From an uncultured Prevotellaceae bacterium (GTDB taxonomy: Bacteria > Bacteroidota > Bacteroidia > Bacteroidales > UBA3663): 64,000 bases of DNA. Within the stretch, counting starts at the first letter, position 1; every line of letters starts with the position of its first letter. Shown here one piece after another: positions 27,046 through 35,126 of the stretch. The notes beneath the pieces are model-generated. The model saw only the letters and a program-made list of their open reading frames with translations. It did not search any database and was not told where the DNA came from. Both the position numbers and the translations under genes were made by a program. The DNA is taken from assembly GCA_900319235.1 (NCBI GenBank), contig ONNR01000001.1:84035-148034 (forward strand), read 5' to 3'.

Positions 27046-27262
27046 GCAGACAACCTCGGCCCCAATTGCCTGGTTGTATCTGCAAGAAAATGTGCAGGTC
27101 CAATACCTGCAGAAAATTGCACTTCGTGCAGAAAATAAACGGGTCCAAAGCCTGGTCACTACATCGACCCTAATTATTTTCTGCAAAGCAATTTTCTGCT
27201 GCCATTGAGGCAGCACATTTTCCAGCAGCAGAGACAGGGCATTGAGCCCGCCGTCTCCTGCC
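27046..27262. other. Highly structured intergenic element with nested hairpins
   Basis: The 332-base gap between nadD and the DUF5063 gene contains at least six foldable parts: GCAGACAACC with GGTTGTATCTGC (27046-27083); GCAGGT-CCAAT-ACCTGC (27094-27110); TGCAC-TTC-GTGCA (27118-27130); GCAGAAAATTGC plus GCAGAAAATAA pairing with TTATTTTCTGC plus GCAATTTTCTGC across 27110-27198; TGCTGCC-ATTGA-GGCAGCA (27197-27215); and GCAGAGAC-GGGC with GCCC-GTCT (27226-27260). No credible ORF. Could be a structured RNA or a non-autonomous mobile element. A half AATTCGTGT repeat follows at 27288-27300. Confidence 0.6.
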
Positions 27263-27342
27263 ATTTTCACCTCTTGTCTATCTTTTTATATTCGTGTTAA
27301 ATAACCACATATAATTATCAATAATATTGGTTGCTTACTTTA

Positions 27343-27903
27343 ATGAAATCGCAAGATAATCCAATCTATTCACCCGTCGTGATCGATATGGTCACGGTGT
27401 CGGCCGAATATTGTCTGTTTCTTGAGAAACTGTCTCTCTCGGGAACTACTCGCCGCAAGTTCCTTGAACAGATCACCCGGCTCCTGCCGCTGATCTACGT
27501 CAAGGCATCACTTCTTCCACGTCTCGATGATTCTGGCTATTTCAATTTGCCCATCACGGTCAGCGAGGACGACTACGACGAGGTGCGCCAGTCGGTGTGG
27601 CGTCTTTTGAAGGGCGACGACGAATACCTCGAAGTGTTCACGCCCGATATGCAGTACAGCGAAGGAGCCATGACGCATACCATCAGCGAAGATCTGGCCG
27701 ATATCTATCAGGACCTCAAGAACTTCGTGGCAGTTTTTGCCGATCGCAACGAAGAGGCTATGAACGATGCCATCGTGAAGGTTCGCGAAAATTTCTGCAA
27801 CTATTGGGGACAGTGCCTCGTGAATGTGATGCGACCACTTCACGATTTGTTATATACTAAAGCCGAAGACGAAGAAGATGCCGACATCGCAGACTTTTCA
27901 TAA
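27343..27903 (+). CDS. DUF5063 family protein
   Basis: 186 residues from the ATG at 27343 (an in-frame TTG lies 12 bases upstream). All-helical acidic protein with 'EYCLFLEKLSLSGTTRRKFL' and 'ISEDLADIYQDLKNFVAVF'; matches the uncharacterised DUF5063 family of Bacteroidetes. Its 3' end overlaps the start of the exonuclease gene by 26 bases, a pairing that suggests a joint role, possibly in RNA or DNA processing. Confidence 0.8.
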   Translation: MKSQDNPIYSPVVIDMVTVSAEYCLFLEKLSLSGTTRRKFLEQITRLLPLIYVKASLLPRLDDSGYFNLPITVSEDDYDEVRQSVWRLLKGDDEYLEVFTPDMQYSEGAMTHTISEDLADIYQDLKNFVAVFADRNEEAMNDAIVKVRENFCNYWGQCLVNVMRPLHDLLYTKAEDEEDADIADFS

Positions 27904-28501
27904 CACCATCAGCAAAGAGGAACTTGCCGACCTCCCCACCAAGGAGTTCGCAGGCTATCCTGTGACGGTCATCAACGTCGAACAGGCCGAGATTGCTGTG
28001 CGCCAGATACGCGAATCGGGCATGATTGTCGGGTTCGACACCGAGACACGTCCCTCGTTCCAGAAGGGCGTGACCTATCGTGTTTGCCTGGTGCAGCTTT
28101 CGGTCGGAAAGGTGTGCTATCTTTTCAGGCTCAACAAGATCAAGGAGTTCCCCGATTGCCTGAAGGCGCTGCTCGAGGATGCCAATGTGGTGAAGGTGGG
28201 CCTATCGACGCAGGACGATTTCAAGAACCTGCGCAAGTGGGACGAGGAGCTCGAGCCCAAGGGCTTCATCGAACTGCAGCAGCTGGTCAAGACCTACGGC
28301 ATCATCGACCTCAGTCTAGCCAAGATCTATGCCCTTCTTTTCGGGCTCAAGCTCAGCAAGCGCCAGCGCCTCACCAACTGGGAGGCCGACCAGCTCAATC
28401 CCCGCCAGCTCGCCTATGCCTCCCTCGATGCCATCGCCTGTGTCGAGATCTACGAAGCCCTAATGACCCGTGGTCACGACATCATCAAGCAGGGGATGTG
28501 A
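27878..28501 (+). CDS. 3'-5' exonuclease, RNase D/WRN type
   Basis: 207 residues of DEDDy exonuclease fold. 'GMIVGFDTETRPSF' gives motif I (Asp and Glu), 'DANVVKVGLSTQDDFKNL' motif II, and 'QLAYASLDAIACVEIYEAL' motif III with Tyr and Asp. It lacks the HRDC domains of full RNase D, so it belongs to the short single-domain group common in Bacteroidetes. Substrate (RNA or DNA) cannot be told. Translationally coupled to DUF5063. Confidence 0.88.
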   Translation: MPTSQTFHNTISKEELADLPTKEFAGYPVTVINVEQAEIAVRQIRESGMIVGFDTETRPSFQKGVTYRVCLVQLSVGKVCYLFRLNKIKEFPDCLKALLEDANVVKVGLSTQDDFKNLRKWDEELEPKGFIELQQLVKTYGIIDLSLAKIYALLFGLKLSKRQRLTNWEADQLNPRQLAYASLDAIACVEIYEALMTRGHDIIKQGM

Positions 28502-28504
28502 TAA

Positions 28505-28541
28505 AAAATAATTCGTGTTCATTCGCGATAATTCGTGTTAA
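28505..28541. repeat. AATTCGTGT interspersed repeat, copy 2
   Basis: ATAATTCGTGTTCATTCGCG then ATAATTCGTGTTAA, 12 bases before the start of the small membrane protein gene; matches 20523-20557 at nearly every position. Confidence 0.75.
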
Positions 28542-28553
28542 AATACAGAAACC

Positions 28554-28748
28554 ATGCGCAAACTCCCCAAATATATCGTGATGCCCCTGGCCCTGGCCAT
28601 CTTCTTCATCGCCGTCCTGATCCTCTCCATCAAGCAGAATCACGGCCACCTTCCCGACGACTTCGCCCTCATCGCAACCATCGAGGCCGTCATCCTCGTC
28701 TCCCTCTTCTTCGTCCTCCGCTATCTGCACCGGAAGAGGAATGGGTAA
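28554..28748 (+). CDS. Small two-helix membrane protein
   Basis: 64 residues with two hydrophobic segments (VMPLALAIFFIAVLILSI, about 9-26, and IATIEAVILVSLFFVLRYL, about 40-58) and a basic end (HRKRNG). I do not recognise a family; small proteins of this kind are often conserved next to the exonuclease in Bacteroidales. Reality rests on coherent membrane topology and the repeat-leader arrangement shared with the gene at 20572. Confidence 0.6.
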   Translation: MRKLPKYIVMPLALAIFFIAVLILSIKQNHGHLPDDFALIATIEAVILVSLFFVLRYLHRKRNG

Positions 28749-28751
28749 AAC

Positions 28752-28960
28752 ACCCCTCCGTACCAAGCGGAGCGGCCTCGCCGCAGGATTGCACCCCTTC
28801 GTCCCAAGCGGAGCAGCCTCGCCGCAATATTGCCCCCCTCCGTCCCGCGCGGCGCAATCTCGCCCCGACCCGCCTTGTCCCGTTTGTTTTCGTCGCAGCC
28901 ATGTTTGGCTGCGCATCCCCTCCGTCCCGCGCGGAGCACCCATCCCCGCAATATCCGCCA
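28752..28960 (+). repeat. ~41-base tandem repeat array with an embedded REP palindrome
   Basis: Two clear copies (28752-28792, 28793-28833) share CCCAAGCGGAGC and GCCTCGCCGCA; a third diverged copy starts at 28834 and a fourth at 28914. Between the last two sits TTTGTTTTCGT then CGCAGCCATGTTTGGCTGCG (28894-28913). GC-rich and non-coding. Confidence 0.75.
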
Positions 28961-28969
28961 TCTACAAAC

Positions 28970-29002
28970 AAAGGGCCCGCATCAACCGATGCGGACCCTT
29001 TT
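28970..29002. terminator. Bidirectional terminator
   Basis: AAAGGGcCCGCATC pairs with GATGCGGaCCCTTTT around AACC, between the convergent small membrane gene and the HTH gene. Confidence 0.85.
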
Positions 29003-29030
29003 CCTTCACTGAGAGTGAGCATTCTCACAA

Positions 29031-29435
29031 TTAATCGACCCTTATCCCATATCGATGCGCCACCTTGAGCAGCACGCGGTAGGACCGCCATCCGCAGCGC
29101 CGTGCCGCCGCATTCAGGCGGCGTATGCGCTCTTCCTTTGAGGCTCCCTTAGTCCCGCCGCCATTGTCGAAAGCAGCTTCCTTTGCCTTTCCTTGCAGCA
29201 GTTCCTGAGCCTGGAGCAGTCGCCACTGGTTGATGACGTCGCGCGTCGTCATCCCCGTCAGCAGGCGCACCGCCTGGTTGAGCTGGTGAGCATCGACATC
29301 CATCAGCGTAGCCAGATCGGCCACCGCGATGATCCGCGTCTTGCGCAGGCATTCCGCCATCTCGTCGAGGAGGACCTCGCCCGTTCCGTCCTTCCTCTCG
29401 TACAGCTCCTCCACGCTGGTCACTATCGGCTTCAT
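29031..29435 (-). CDS. Putative AraC-like helix-turn-helix protein
   Basis: 134 residues. Two helix-turn-helix-like parts are visible: 'AVADLATLMDVDAHQLNQAV' and 'AAARRCGWRSYRVLLKVAHR', spaced as in AraC-type domains but poorly conserved, with a Gly-rich insertion between. No sensor domain. It starts three bases after the DUF6261 gene, so both are co-transcribed. A diverged regulator is the best guess. Confidence 0.5.
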   Translation of the reverse strand: MKPIVTSVEELYERKDGTGEVLLDEMAECLRKTRIIAVADLATLMDVDAHQLNQAVRLLTGMTTRDVINQWRLLQAQELLQGKAKEAAFDNGGGTKGASKEERIRRLNAAARRCGWRSYRVLLKVAHRYGIRVD

Positions 29436-29438
29436 CGT

Positions 29439-30428
29439 TTAGAAGCTTACATCGTCACCATTCACGACGCCATTCTCCGAAGGCTGGTTCGGGTCGGTGG
29501 TGTTGTCTCCTACGGAGGTGTTCGAAGGGTTCGAAGAGTTCGAAGGGTTCGAGGGGTTGCTTGTGCCGCTATTGCTGTCGGTGTTCGAGCCGCCGTTACC
29601 GCCGCCCTGGCCGCCCTCGTTCGAGCCGCCGTTTTCTGTGGGTTCTGTGGGTTCTGTGTGCCCTTCATTCGAGCCCTCGCCCTCCTCGGTGTCGCCATTG
29701 CTGAGGCGCTGTTCGAGGCGCTTCTTCGCATCGCTGAGCAGGACGTTGACGTGGGCGATGAACGCCTGGCAGGCGGTGGCCTTCTCGGCATTCGCCTCGT
29801 CGGTCGAGTTGGCGAGGTACTGCACCGTGTAGATCATCTGGAGGTAGATGTCGTACATCTCGTCGCGCAGGCGCAGGGTCACGCCCATGTTGCCCTCGGC
29901 CTTCTCGGCGGTGCGCTGGGCGTAGGCAGCGATGAATTCGTTGTTGGCATCCTCGAGCGCCGTGATGTCTTCGGCAAGGCCCAGGGTGGCGATGCCGCTG
30001 TCGCCGAGCTTCTCGTTTAGGTCGAGGATGAAGCCCTGGAGGATGGAGGTGCGCTCCTGGTAGGCCTTCGAGGTGACGGTGGCCACATACTTCGAAAGCA
30101 GGTGGGTGCGCACCACGTCCTGGATGGCGAGCAGCGCCTCGTTCTGCTCGGCCACCTCGACCATCTGCAGGCGCAGGCGGATGCGTCGGAAGATGAGGCA
30201 GCGGCGGTCGTCAGCAGCCTTCATAGCGGCGGTGAACTCCGAGCCCCGGCTCACATAGACGCGGTCAATGAGCTCCTGCAGCTTACTACCGAATGCCGGC
30301 AGAATGCCGATGACGCCCAGTTTCGAGGGGTCGTTGGTGGTGATGGCCTTCTGCACGTTGATGTAGAACGCCGTGATCTCAGCGTTGTTCAGGCGCGAGA
30401 TCGAGAAGTTGGAATTGATTGAAAACAT
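29439..30428 (-). CDS. DUF6261 family protein with Ser/Asn/Pro-rich tail
   Basis: 329 residues. The first ~240 are helical (ISRLNNAEITAFYINVQKAI at the start, repeated helix pairs later), matching DUF6261, a Bacteroidales family of unknown function. The last ~90 are low complexity: Glu/Gly/Asn-rich, then 'SNPSNPSNSSNPSNTS' encoded by a 9-base tandem repeat. No signal peptide. It has its own promoter and a leader of about 135 bases and precedes the HTH gene. Confidence 0.7.
   Translation of the reverse strand: MFSINSNFSISRLNNAEITAFYINVQKAITTNDPSKLGVIGILPAFGSKLQELIDRVYVSRGSEFTAAMKAADDRRCLIFRRIRLRLQMVEVAEQNEALLAIQDVVRTHLLSKYVATVTSKAYQERTSILQGFILDLNEKLGDSGIATLGLAEDITALEDANNEFIAAYAQRTAEKAEGNMGVTLRLRDEMYDIYLQMIYTVQYLANSTDEANAEKATACQAFIAHVNVLLSDAKKRLEQRLSNGDTEEGEGSNEGHTEPTEPTENGGSNEGGQGGGNGGSNTDSNSGTSNPSNPSNSSNPSNTSVGDNTTDPNQPSENGVVNGDDVSF
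29521..29558 (-). repeat. 9-base minisatellite (GTTCGAAGG unit) in the DUF6261 gene
   Basis: Four to five copies of GTTCGAAGG/GTTCGAAGA (plus-strand reading), in frame, encoding Ser-Asn-Pro/Ser repeats. Same unit as at 57860-57936 in the flippase gene. Confidence 0.85.
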
Positions 30429-30570
30429 AGTCTTTGCAAAAGTTTAGGTTAATACAATAAAACGAGTGAAATCTCTGCGCGGTCCCTGCCGGCCGGGTCA
30501 GTTCCCGTGGTGAAAACTCGCCGTTCAAGTCGCATTCCGGACTGCTCCTATCACTTTGATTTTCACGGTG

Positions 30571-30602
30571 CAAAGTTAGTAATTTTTTGTGACATTTCCA
30601 AA
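30571..30602 (-). promoter_or_regulatory. Promoter of the DUF6261-HTH operon
   Basis: Minus strand: TTTG at 30602-30599, 20-base spacer, TAACTTTG at 30578-30571. The GC-rich leader 30429-30563 can form stems such as CGGCCGG and is otherwise empty. Confidence 0.65.
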
Positions 30603-30677
30603 TTTTTCGGACACTTTTTCACAAAAAAATAGAAGATTTTTTAGGAATGATTCGGACCCTTTTTGTTACTGAAAGCT

Positions 30678-31580
30678 TCACGACTTCGTCGAAACATAAT
30701 AGTCGCTGAAGTCCTTGCAACCGGGTGGGAGCTGGTGGTGCTCGAGGTTGGGAAGAACCTGCTGGAGCTGGAGGAAGAGGCGTTCGCCAGGCTCGTCGCG
30801 ATCGGGATACATGTGGAAGATAGTTGAGAGTTCAGAGTTGAGAGTTGAGAGAAGCGCCTTGTCAGTTGTTTTGAGCAAAGTGGCCGAAGGGATGGCAATC
30901 GCCTTGTGACCTGCCGAAAGCATCGCCCAGCAGTCGGAGCAACCTTCTGTGATGTAGAGTGCCTCGCCTGGGCGAAGCATATTCAATACCGGCAGATTGT
31001 AGATGCTGCATTGTGCCCCATAGGGAAAACGGAAGCGCGGCGAAGCCCCTTTCGTCAGATTTCGGTTTTGGATGCCTATCAGTTTGCCTTCCCGATCGTA
31101 ATAAGGTATCTGCAGCCAATCTGTGCCATGCTTGTCCCGCCATGAGGTGAGTCGGCACCAGCGGATGACGCGTTCGTCGAGCTTGCGCTCCTCGAAGAGG
31201 AACTGCCTTGCTGGCTCGCTCAGGATAGGATGCTCGAAGAAGCGGGCGTAGCGGGTGGGGTCGAAGGTGGTAGTTTGGCCGCCAAGGGTGGATGCCGACT
31301 GAGGATGCTTTTGAACCAAAATATTGTTCGCATCGGCGAGCCAGTGGCAGGCATCGAGGAAATCCTTTTTCAAAAGATGCATCACCAGGTCGATGCTCCC
31401 TCCCGAAGCCCCGCACACGAAGCAGCGATAGCGATTGGTGCGCACGCTGAACGACAGGCTTGCGTGATGATCATCGTGGAAGGGGCAAAGGCACTTGTGC
31501 CGGCTCACCTGGAGTCCAAGTCGCTCTGCGACCCCCTCGATGGGGAGGTCGCGGAGCTTTTGAAGTTCTTGCTTTTCCAT
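30678..31580 (-). CDS. CHC2 zinc-finger / Toprim primase-like protein
   Basis: 300 residues from the ATG at 31580, which overlaps the upstream stop codon (TGATG); a longer frame to 31664 is rejected. N-terminal zinc ribbon Cys32-Pro-Phe-His35 and Cys53-Phe-Val-Cys56, then a Toprim-like region with 'LYITEGCSDCWAML' and 'MYPDRDEPGERL' (acidic metal-binding residues). It lacks the full DnaG polymerase core and helicase-binding domain, as in primases of plasmids, phages and integrated elements. Coupled to the DUF3987-like gene as a replication pair. Confidence 0.8.
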   Translation of the reverse strand: MEKQELQKLRDLPIEGVAERLGLQVSRHKCLCPFHDDHHASLSFSVRTNRYRCFVCGASGGSIDLVMHLLKKDFLDACHWLADANNILVQKHPQSASTLGGQTTTFDPTRYARFFEHPILSEPARQFLFEERKLDERVIRWCRLTSWRDKHGTDWLQIPYYDREGKLIGIQNRNLTKGASPRFRFPYGAQCSIYNLPVLNMLRPGEALYITEGCSDCWAMLSAGHKAIAIPSATLLKTTDKALLSTLNSELSTIFHMYPDRDEPGERLFLQLQQVLPNLEHHQLPPGCKDFSDYYVSTKS

Positions 31581-32884
31581 CAGCGCTTGCGATTGAGGTA
31601 CAACTTCGTTTTTGAGTATAGGCCTGTCTGCGCCGAATACTCGATGAAGTGTCGGCTCACCCAAACGGCCAACTGGCGCTTGGTGCCTTCCTTTGGCTTG
31701 CCTGCATTGGCACGAAGAGCTTCCAGTTCGGATTCGTTGAACGTATCACCCAGGTCCTCAAGCATATTCCTTGGGCCAGTCTTGCCTATCTCCGAAGTGC
31801 TCGTGTCGCCATCTTTCAGCATATCGCCGAACACTTGCATCTTGCTCCAAATGTCGTGATAGACCAGCCACTCGACGAATTCACCCATGGCGCGCGTCCA
31901 GCATTGCCCGTTGAGGATATAGAGGATGCAGCCATTCTTCCAGGCTGAAACGATGGCTCGTTTGCCCATATCCCATACATCGTCATCGTCGGCAAGGTCG
32001 CCAATCTTTGCCATATCCTCAGCAAGTTTGTCTGCCAGCTTGTTCAACGGAGGAATGATGAAGTTCCCCTTGCAAGCCTCCAAGAGGATGATGTATTCGT
32101 CGAGCTTGGCGAGAAAATGGTCTCCGAACTTGCCTACGCGAGGAATCTTGCCGCTGCGACCTTCGCGTGCCTTGTAGGAGAAAGGTATGCGCCCAAAGGT
32201 GCCGACGTACAGCTCGTTCTTGTAGAACTTGCGTGCAGCAACAGGCGTAGAAGAAAAGGTGAGGTTGACTCGAAGCGTAGGATTGCCCGTCACACCATCG
32301 GCCGTAGCGCGAAGGGCACCAGCACGCTGCATGTCGTAGATGTTTCGGATGGTTTGGCTCACTTGCTTGTGCCCGCCGCAAAGGCGGTCGGCCTGTTCGA
32401 TCTCGGTCATATTGAAGAACTGGGTATGACCTCCATAGGCTTCGCATGCCATGGCATTCTGGAGGAAAGCCGGATTGGTCGCATCTGAAGGCGGGAAGAA
32501 GAATGCGACCTCCGGACGAGCGGGTTTCTCCTTATTGGCGCCCTTGGTCTTGACAGCCTTCTGCCAGCTCACAAGCTTCTGCAGTTCCTCCTCGTCGTGC
32601 TTTCGGTTCTTGCGCATGATTGCTTCAATGCATGCCGTCAGTTGGCCTTTGCCCATGCCCGATTCGGCTATCAGATGGGCCATTGAGCCACAAAGTTCCT
32701 TCCAGGTGAGGTCGGCATACTGGAATTTTGCGCCACTTACATAGGCAGAAAGCGCCGGAAATATCGCGGGAATGATGGCCTCACGCATATCCGGACTGAT
32801 CTGTGAAGCGATTAATTTGATGCATTCCAACCCATTCCCGAGGTTGGGCATCTTGGGTGCAATTGGTTTTGAGATATCGTACAT
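31580..32884 (-). CDS. DUF3987-like P-loop protein (helicase-like)
   Basis: 434 residues. 'LIAESGMGKGQLTACIEAIM' near residue 73 resembles a Walker A loop with the final Ser/Thr replaced by Gly. The rest follows the pattern of DUF3987-type proteins that accompany CHC2 primases in Bacteroidales. It could be an ATPase that loads or moves on DNA, though the altered P-loop leaves this uncertain. One-base overlap with the primase-like gene downstream. Confidence 0.6.
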   Translation of the reverse strand: MYDISKPIAPKMPNLGNGLECIKLIASQISPDMREAIIPAIFPALSAYVSGAKFQYADLTWKELCGSMAHLIAESGMGKGQLTACIEAIMRKNRKHDEEELQKLVSWQKAVKTKGANKEKPARPEVAFFFPPSDATNPAFLQNAMACEAYGGHTQFFNMTEIEQADRLCGGHKQVSQTIRNIYDMQRAGALRATADGVTGNPTLRVNLTFSSTPVAARKFYKNELYVGTFGRIPFSYKAREGRSGKIPRVGKFGDHFLAKLDEYIILLEACKGNFIIPPLNKLADKLAEDMAKIGDLADDDDVWDMGKRAIVSAWKNGCILYILNGQCWTRAMGEFVEWLVYHDIWSKMQVFGDMLKDGDTSTSEIGKTGPRNMLEDLGDTFNESELEALRANAGKPKEGTKRQLAVWVSRHFIEYSAQTGLYSKTKLYLNRKR

Positions 32885-32926
32885 AATTGATATTCAGCTT
32901 AATAGATGAAAATTTTGAAGAAATTT

Positions 32927-33115
32927 CTATTTCAATTTCAGTTATTTCAGTTTTTCAGTTGTTTTTTCGAAGGGTGTCATTCCCTTATTTTCCCTTATTT
33001 ATTATATATAATTAATTAATTATTAGTAAGTTATATATTATAAGAAAGGGGTTTGAGAAATAATTGAACCTCTGAAATCTAACTGAAAAACTGAAATAAC
33101 TGAAAAACTGAAATA
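32927..33115. repeat. Long inverted repeat flanking an AT-rich core
   Basis: A 22-base arm (32939-32960; CAGTTATTTCAGTT at its left end) is repeated exactly in inverted form at 33081-33102, and pairing continues imperfectly outwards to TATTTCA/TGAAATA. The core is AT-only in places (ATTATATATAATTAATTAAT). Arms are built of ACTGAAA-type iterations. Position upstream of the helicase/primase pair suggests a replication origin or a control region of that module. Confidence 0.65.
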
Positions 33116-33131
33116 CCTGGTCACGAATTGA

Positions 33132-33488
33132 TCACCTCCCTTCCCCTACTAGGCCCGGGAGAGCTCGGCGGATCTCGTCGCTCATCTGGAGCGCGAAGCT
33201 ATCGATGCTGAAGTCGGGACCTGCCTCGATGGGCTTGACATTCAGGCGAAGGCGTCCGTCATCGCGAAGCGTAATCGTGAAGAGCTCGCAGCTGTACACC
33301 TGCGGATTATGCTTGGGAGCAGCTGGCTTGACTGTCTCGATAAAGGTATAACGACCATCGTCGGGACCAAACTCTTCACCCGGAACTTCTCGCCTCAGAA
33401 TCCCTGGATAGTTTTTACCAGGCTTCAGGAGCACATCGTTCTGCATATGTGTCTTCAGATCGATGCAAAGCTCAACGTTCGTTTTCAT
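33132..33488 (-). CDS. Hypothetical protein of the primase module
   Basis: 118 residues, mostly beta-strand pattern (VYSCELFTITLRDDGRLRLN) with an acidic/Pro-rich centre; no known motif. Its start overlaps the stop codon of the gene at 33485-33754 by four bases (ATGA), so the two are coupled, and both precede the DUF3987-like and primase-like genes on the same strand. Function unknown. Confidence 0.55.
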   Translation of the reverse strand: MKTNVELCIDLKTHMQNDVLLKPGKNYPGILRREVPGEEFGPDDGRYTFIETVKPAAPKHNPQVYSCELFTITLRDDGRLRLNVKPIEAGPDFSIDSFALQMSDEIRRALPGLVGEGR

Positions 33489-33754
33489 GCTTCCTCTCCT
33501 TTCCCCGCGCTTTTCTCTTTCGATGCCAGGAACTTGCGGAAGCTCTTGGCGATAGGTTCATTACTCTCGAGGTACTCGTTGAGCACCTCGCTCATAACCT
33601 TAGGTTCACTCTTTGAACCGGATGGTCTGCTAAATTTTAAATCCTGTAACATATTAAAAGGATTTAAGCCGGTTAGACCATCTGCTTCGGCCACAACCAC
33701 AGATAGCCGAGAACTGAGATATTCAATTCTCGGCTGCAAAGAGACTAATGGCAT
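33485..33754 (-). CDS. Small hypothetical protein of the primase module
   Basis: 89 residues with a helical, charged C-terminal half (VMSEVLNEYLESNEPIAKSF) and no recognised domain. First gene of the minus-strand run 33754-30678. It may be a DNA-binding or adaptor subunit of the module, but the sequence does not show this. Confidence 0.5.
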   Translation of the reverse strand: MPLVSLQPRIEYLSSRLSVVVAEADGLTGLNPFNMLQDLKFSRPSGSKSEPKVMSEVLNEYLESNEPIAKSFRKFLASKEKSAGKGEEA

Positions 33755-33860
33755 TTTATGTCAGCAAGACATAAGACTTATGTTTTTTTATAACATTATT
33801 CTTGTGGCGTTTTATGGCATCCTTGATTATCAGCTATTTACATTTTTGAAAAAATACAAA

Positions 33861-33903
33861 AAAAAGCTGTAAATAACATCCTTTTTGTTATCTACAGCTT
33901 TTT
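33861..33903 (-). terminator. Terminator of the Argonaute operon
   Basis: AAAAAGCTGTA and ATAACA pair with TGTTAT and TACAGCTTTTT, 17 bases beyond the stop codon at 33920; A/T tracts on both sides. Confidence 0.85.
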
Positions 33904-33919
33904 ATGTTCTTATGCTTTA

Positions 33920-35116
33920 TTATTTTTCTTTATTCAATTTAATATTCATATAATCATCGTGAACTATTTTAGAATATTCTGCAGCTTTATAAATTAACCT
34001 ATTTTCTTTTCCTTCAGGTTTGCGTATTACATTGTAATTACCAGCAATAGCTCTTTCATTCGACAAACTTAACGCATCCAACCAATGTTTAAAGACTGTA
34101 CCTTTCGTAAGTCCTTTTTTCGAGTATGGATTGGCTTTTGCAAAATTATCCATCATCCATTTGTCGTAGTCGAGTTCACATAGCATAGCAACAGCATAGG
34201 CACCATAGTTATCAAAACGACTCACTATTAATCGAACAAGCTCACCTCGTTGGTTCGGAGTAAGGCAGGCAACAGCAGGACATTCGAAGAACTTATAGTT
34301 TCTTACTACTTCAACAAAATGATCATACTTAGTGATTATCTCATTCTCTGCTGCCCTTGCTCCTGTAGGAACCATCGATTCTTTTTCCTCCAGCTGCGGA
34401 AGGTTGGGTGTCTCGAGCACTTCATTTGCATTAGCATTAATCATCTCATTATACCTTTCAACAACCTCTTCATCTGGGAATTCACCTTTCCATTCGAAAA
34501 TGAAATTCTCGAAGTCTGTTTCATAAGACTGAAAACTACTTTTCTCTAACAAAACTCTAAAGGTGTGATATATTTCAAAATATAGTTGGGTGAGAGACTC
34601 TTTAATGTAAAGATCGTTTGCGTCTTTACATAAAGATGTAATTGTAGAAAATAATTTGCGTATATATGTCCTTACTACTGCATCATCATGAACTGATTCA
34701 ACAAGTGAAATAAGAGACTTAACTGTACGTTGGCATTCGATTTTGACCAACAAATGTAGAAATTTGTCGGTTGGAGTTGTTTCATGGCCCGAATCGAAAA
34801 CGCCATCAAGACTAAAAACTTCCTTGACTTCGGTAAAATTGTTTATGTCAAGGCTTACACCCTGTTTCCGTGCATTTTCCGCTCCTTCACGAACTTCAAG
34901 GTCATATTTATAATCTTCAGAAACTCGGACTAATCCGCTTTTTTCAACAGCTTCAAATAAAGACTCTTCTATACTTTTCAAGTTATTGTTGCCTTTATTA
35001 AATGATTTCATCAAGTCACGCCAAAGCAGAGAAATTTCTTTCTCTGTCTTCAGCGTGACGAGAATTTGCCTTCGCAAATCTCCTCTGAGCATACTGTCAA
35101 TAATTGGTAAAGTCAT
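33920..35116 (-). CDS. Argonaute-associated protein of unknown function
   Basis: 398 residues from the ATG at 35116, ten bases after the Argonaute stop codon; a start at 35191 would run into the Argonaute gene. Largely helical and charged, AT-rich coding. A middle region (HTFRVLLEKSSFQSYETDFE) and a C-terminal block (NQRGELVRLIVSRFDNYGAY, then KHWLDALSLSNERAIAGNYN) look like folded domains. I see no nuclease, TIR, SIR2 or membrane-spanning motif. The tight pairing suggests an effector or cofactor of the Argonaute protein. Confidence 0.7.
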   Translation of the reverse strand: MTLPIIDSMLRGDLRRQILVTLKTEKEISLLWRDLMKSFNKGNNNLKSIEESLFEAVEKSGLVRVSEDYKYDLEVREGAENARKQGVSLDINNFTEVKEVFSLDGVFDSGHETTPTDKFLHLLVKIECQRTVKSLISLVESVHDDAVVRTYIRKLFSTITSLCKDANDLYIKESLTQLYFEIYHTFRVLLEKSSFQSYETDFENFIFEWKGEFPDEEVVERYNEMINANANEVLETPNLPQLEEKESMVPTGARAAENEIITKYDHFVEVVRNYKFFECPAVACLTPNQRGELVRLIVSRFDNYGAYAVAMLCELDYDKWMMDNFAKANPYSKKGLTKGTVFKHWLDALSLSNERAIAGNYNVIRKPEGKENRLIYKAAEYSKIVHDDYMNIKLNKEK

Positions 35117-35126
35117 AGATTTTTTT

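Noticed and set aside
27025..27270. 81-residue minus-strand ORF across the structured element
   Set aside because: It runs through inverted repeats, has mixed low-complexity composition and no leader or partner; the hairpin structure explains the sequence better.
29521..29558. Tandem repeats considered as a CRISPR remnant
   Set aside because: Units are 9 bases with no spacers and stay in the reading frame of a protein tail.
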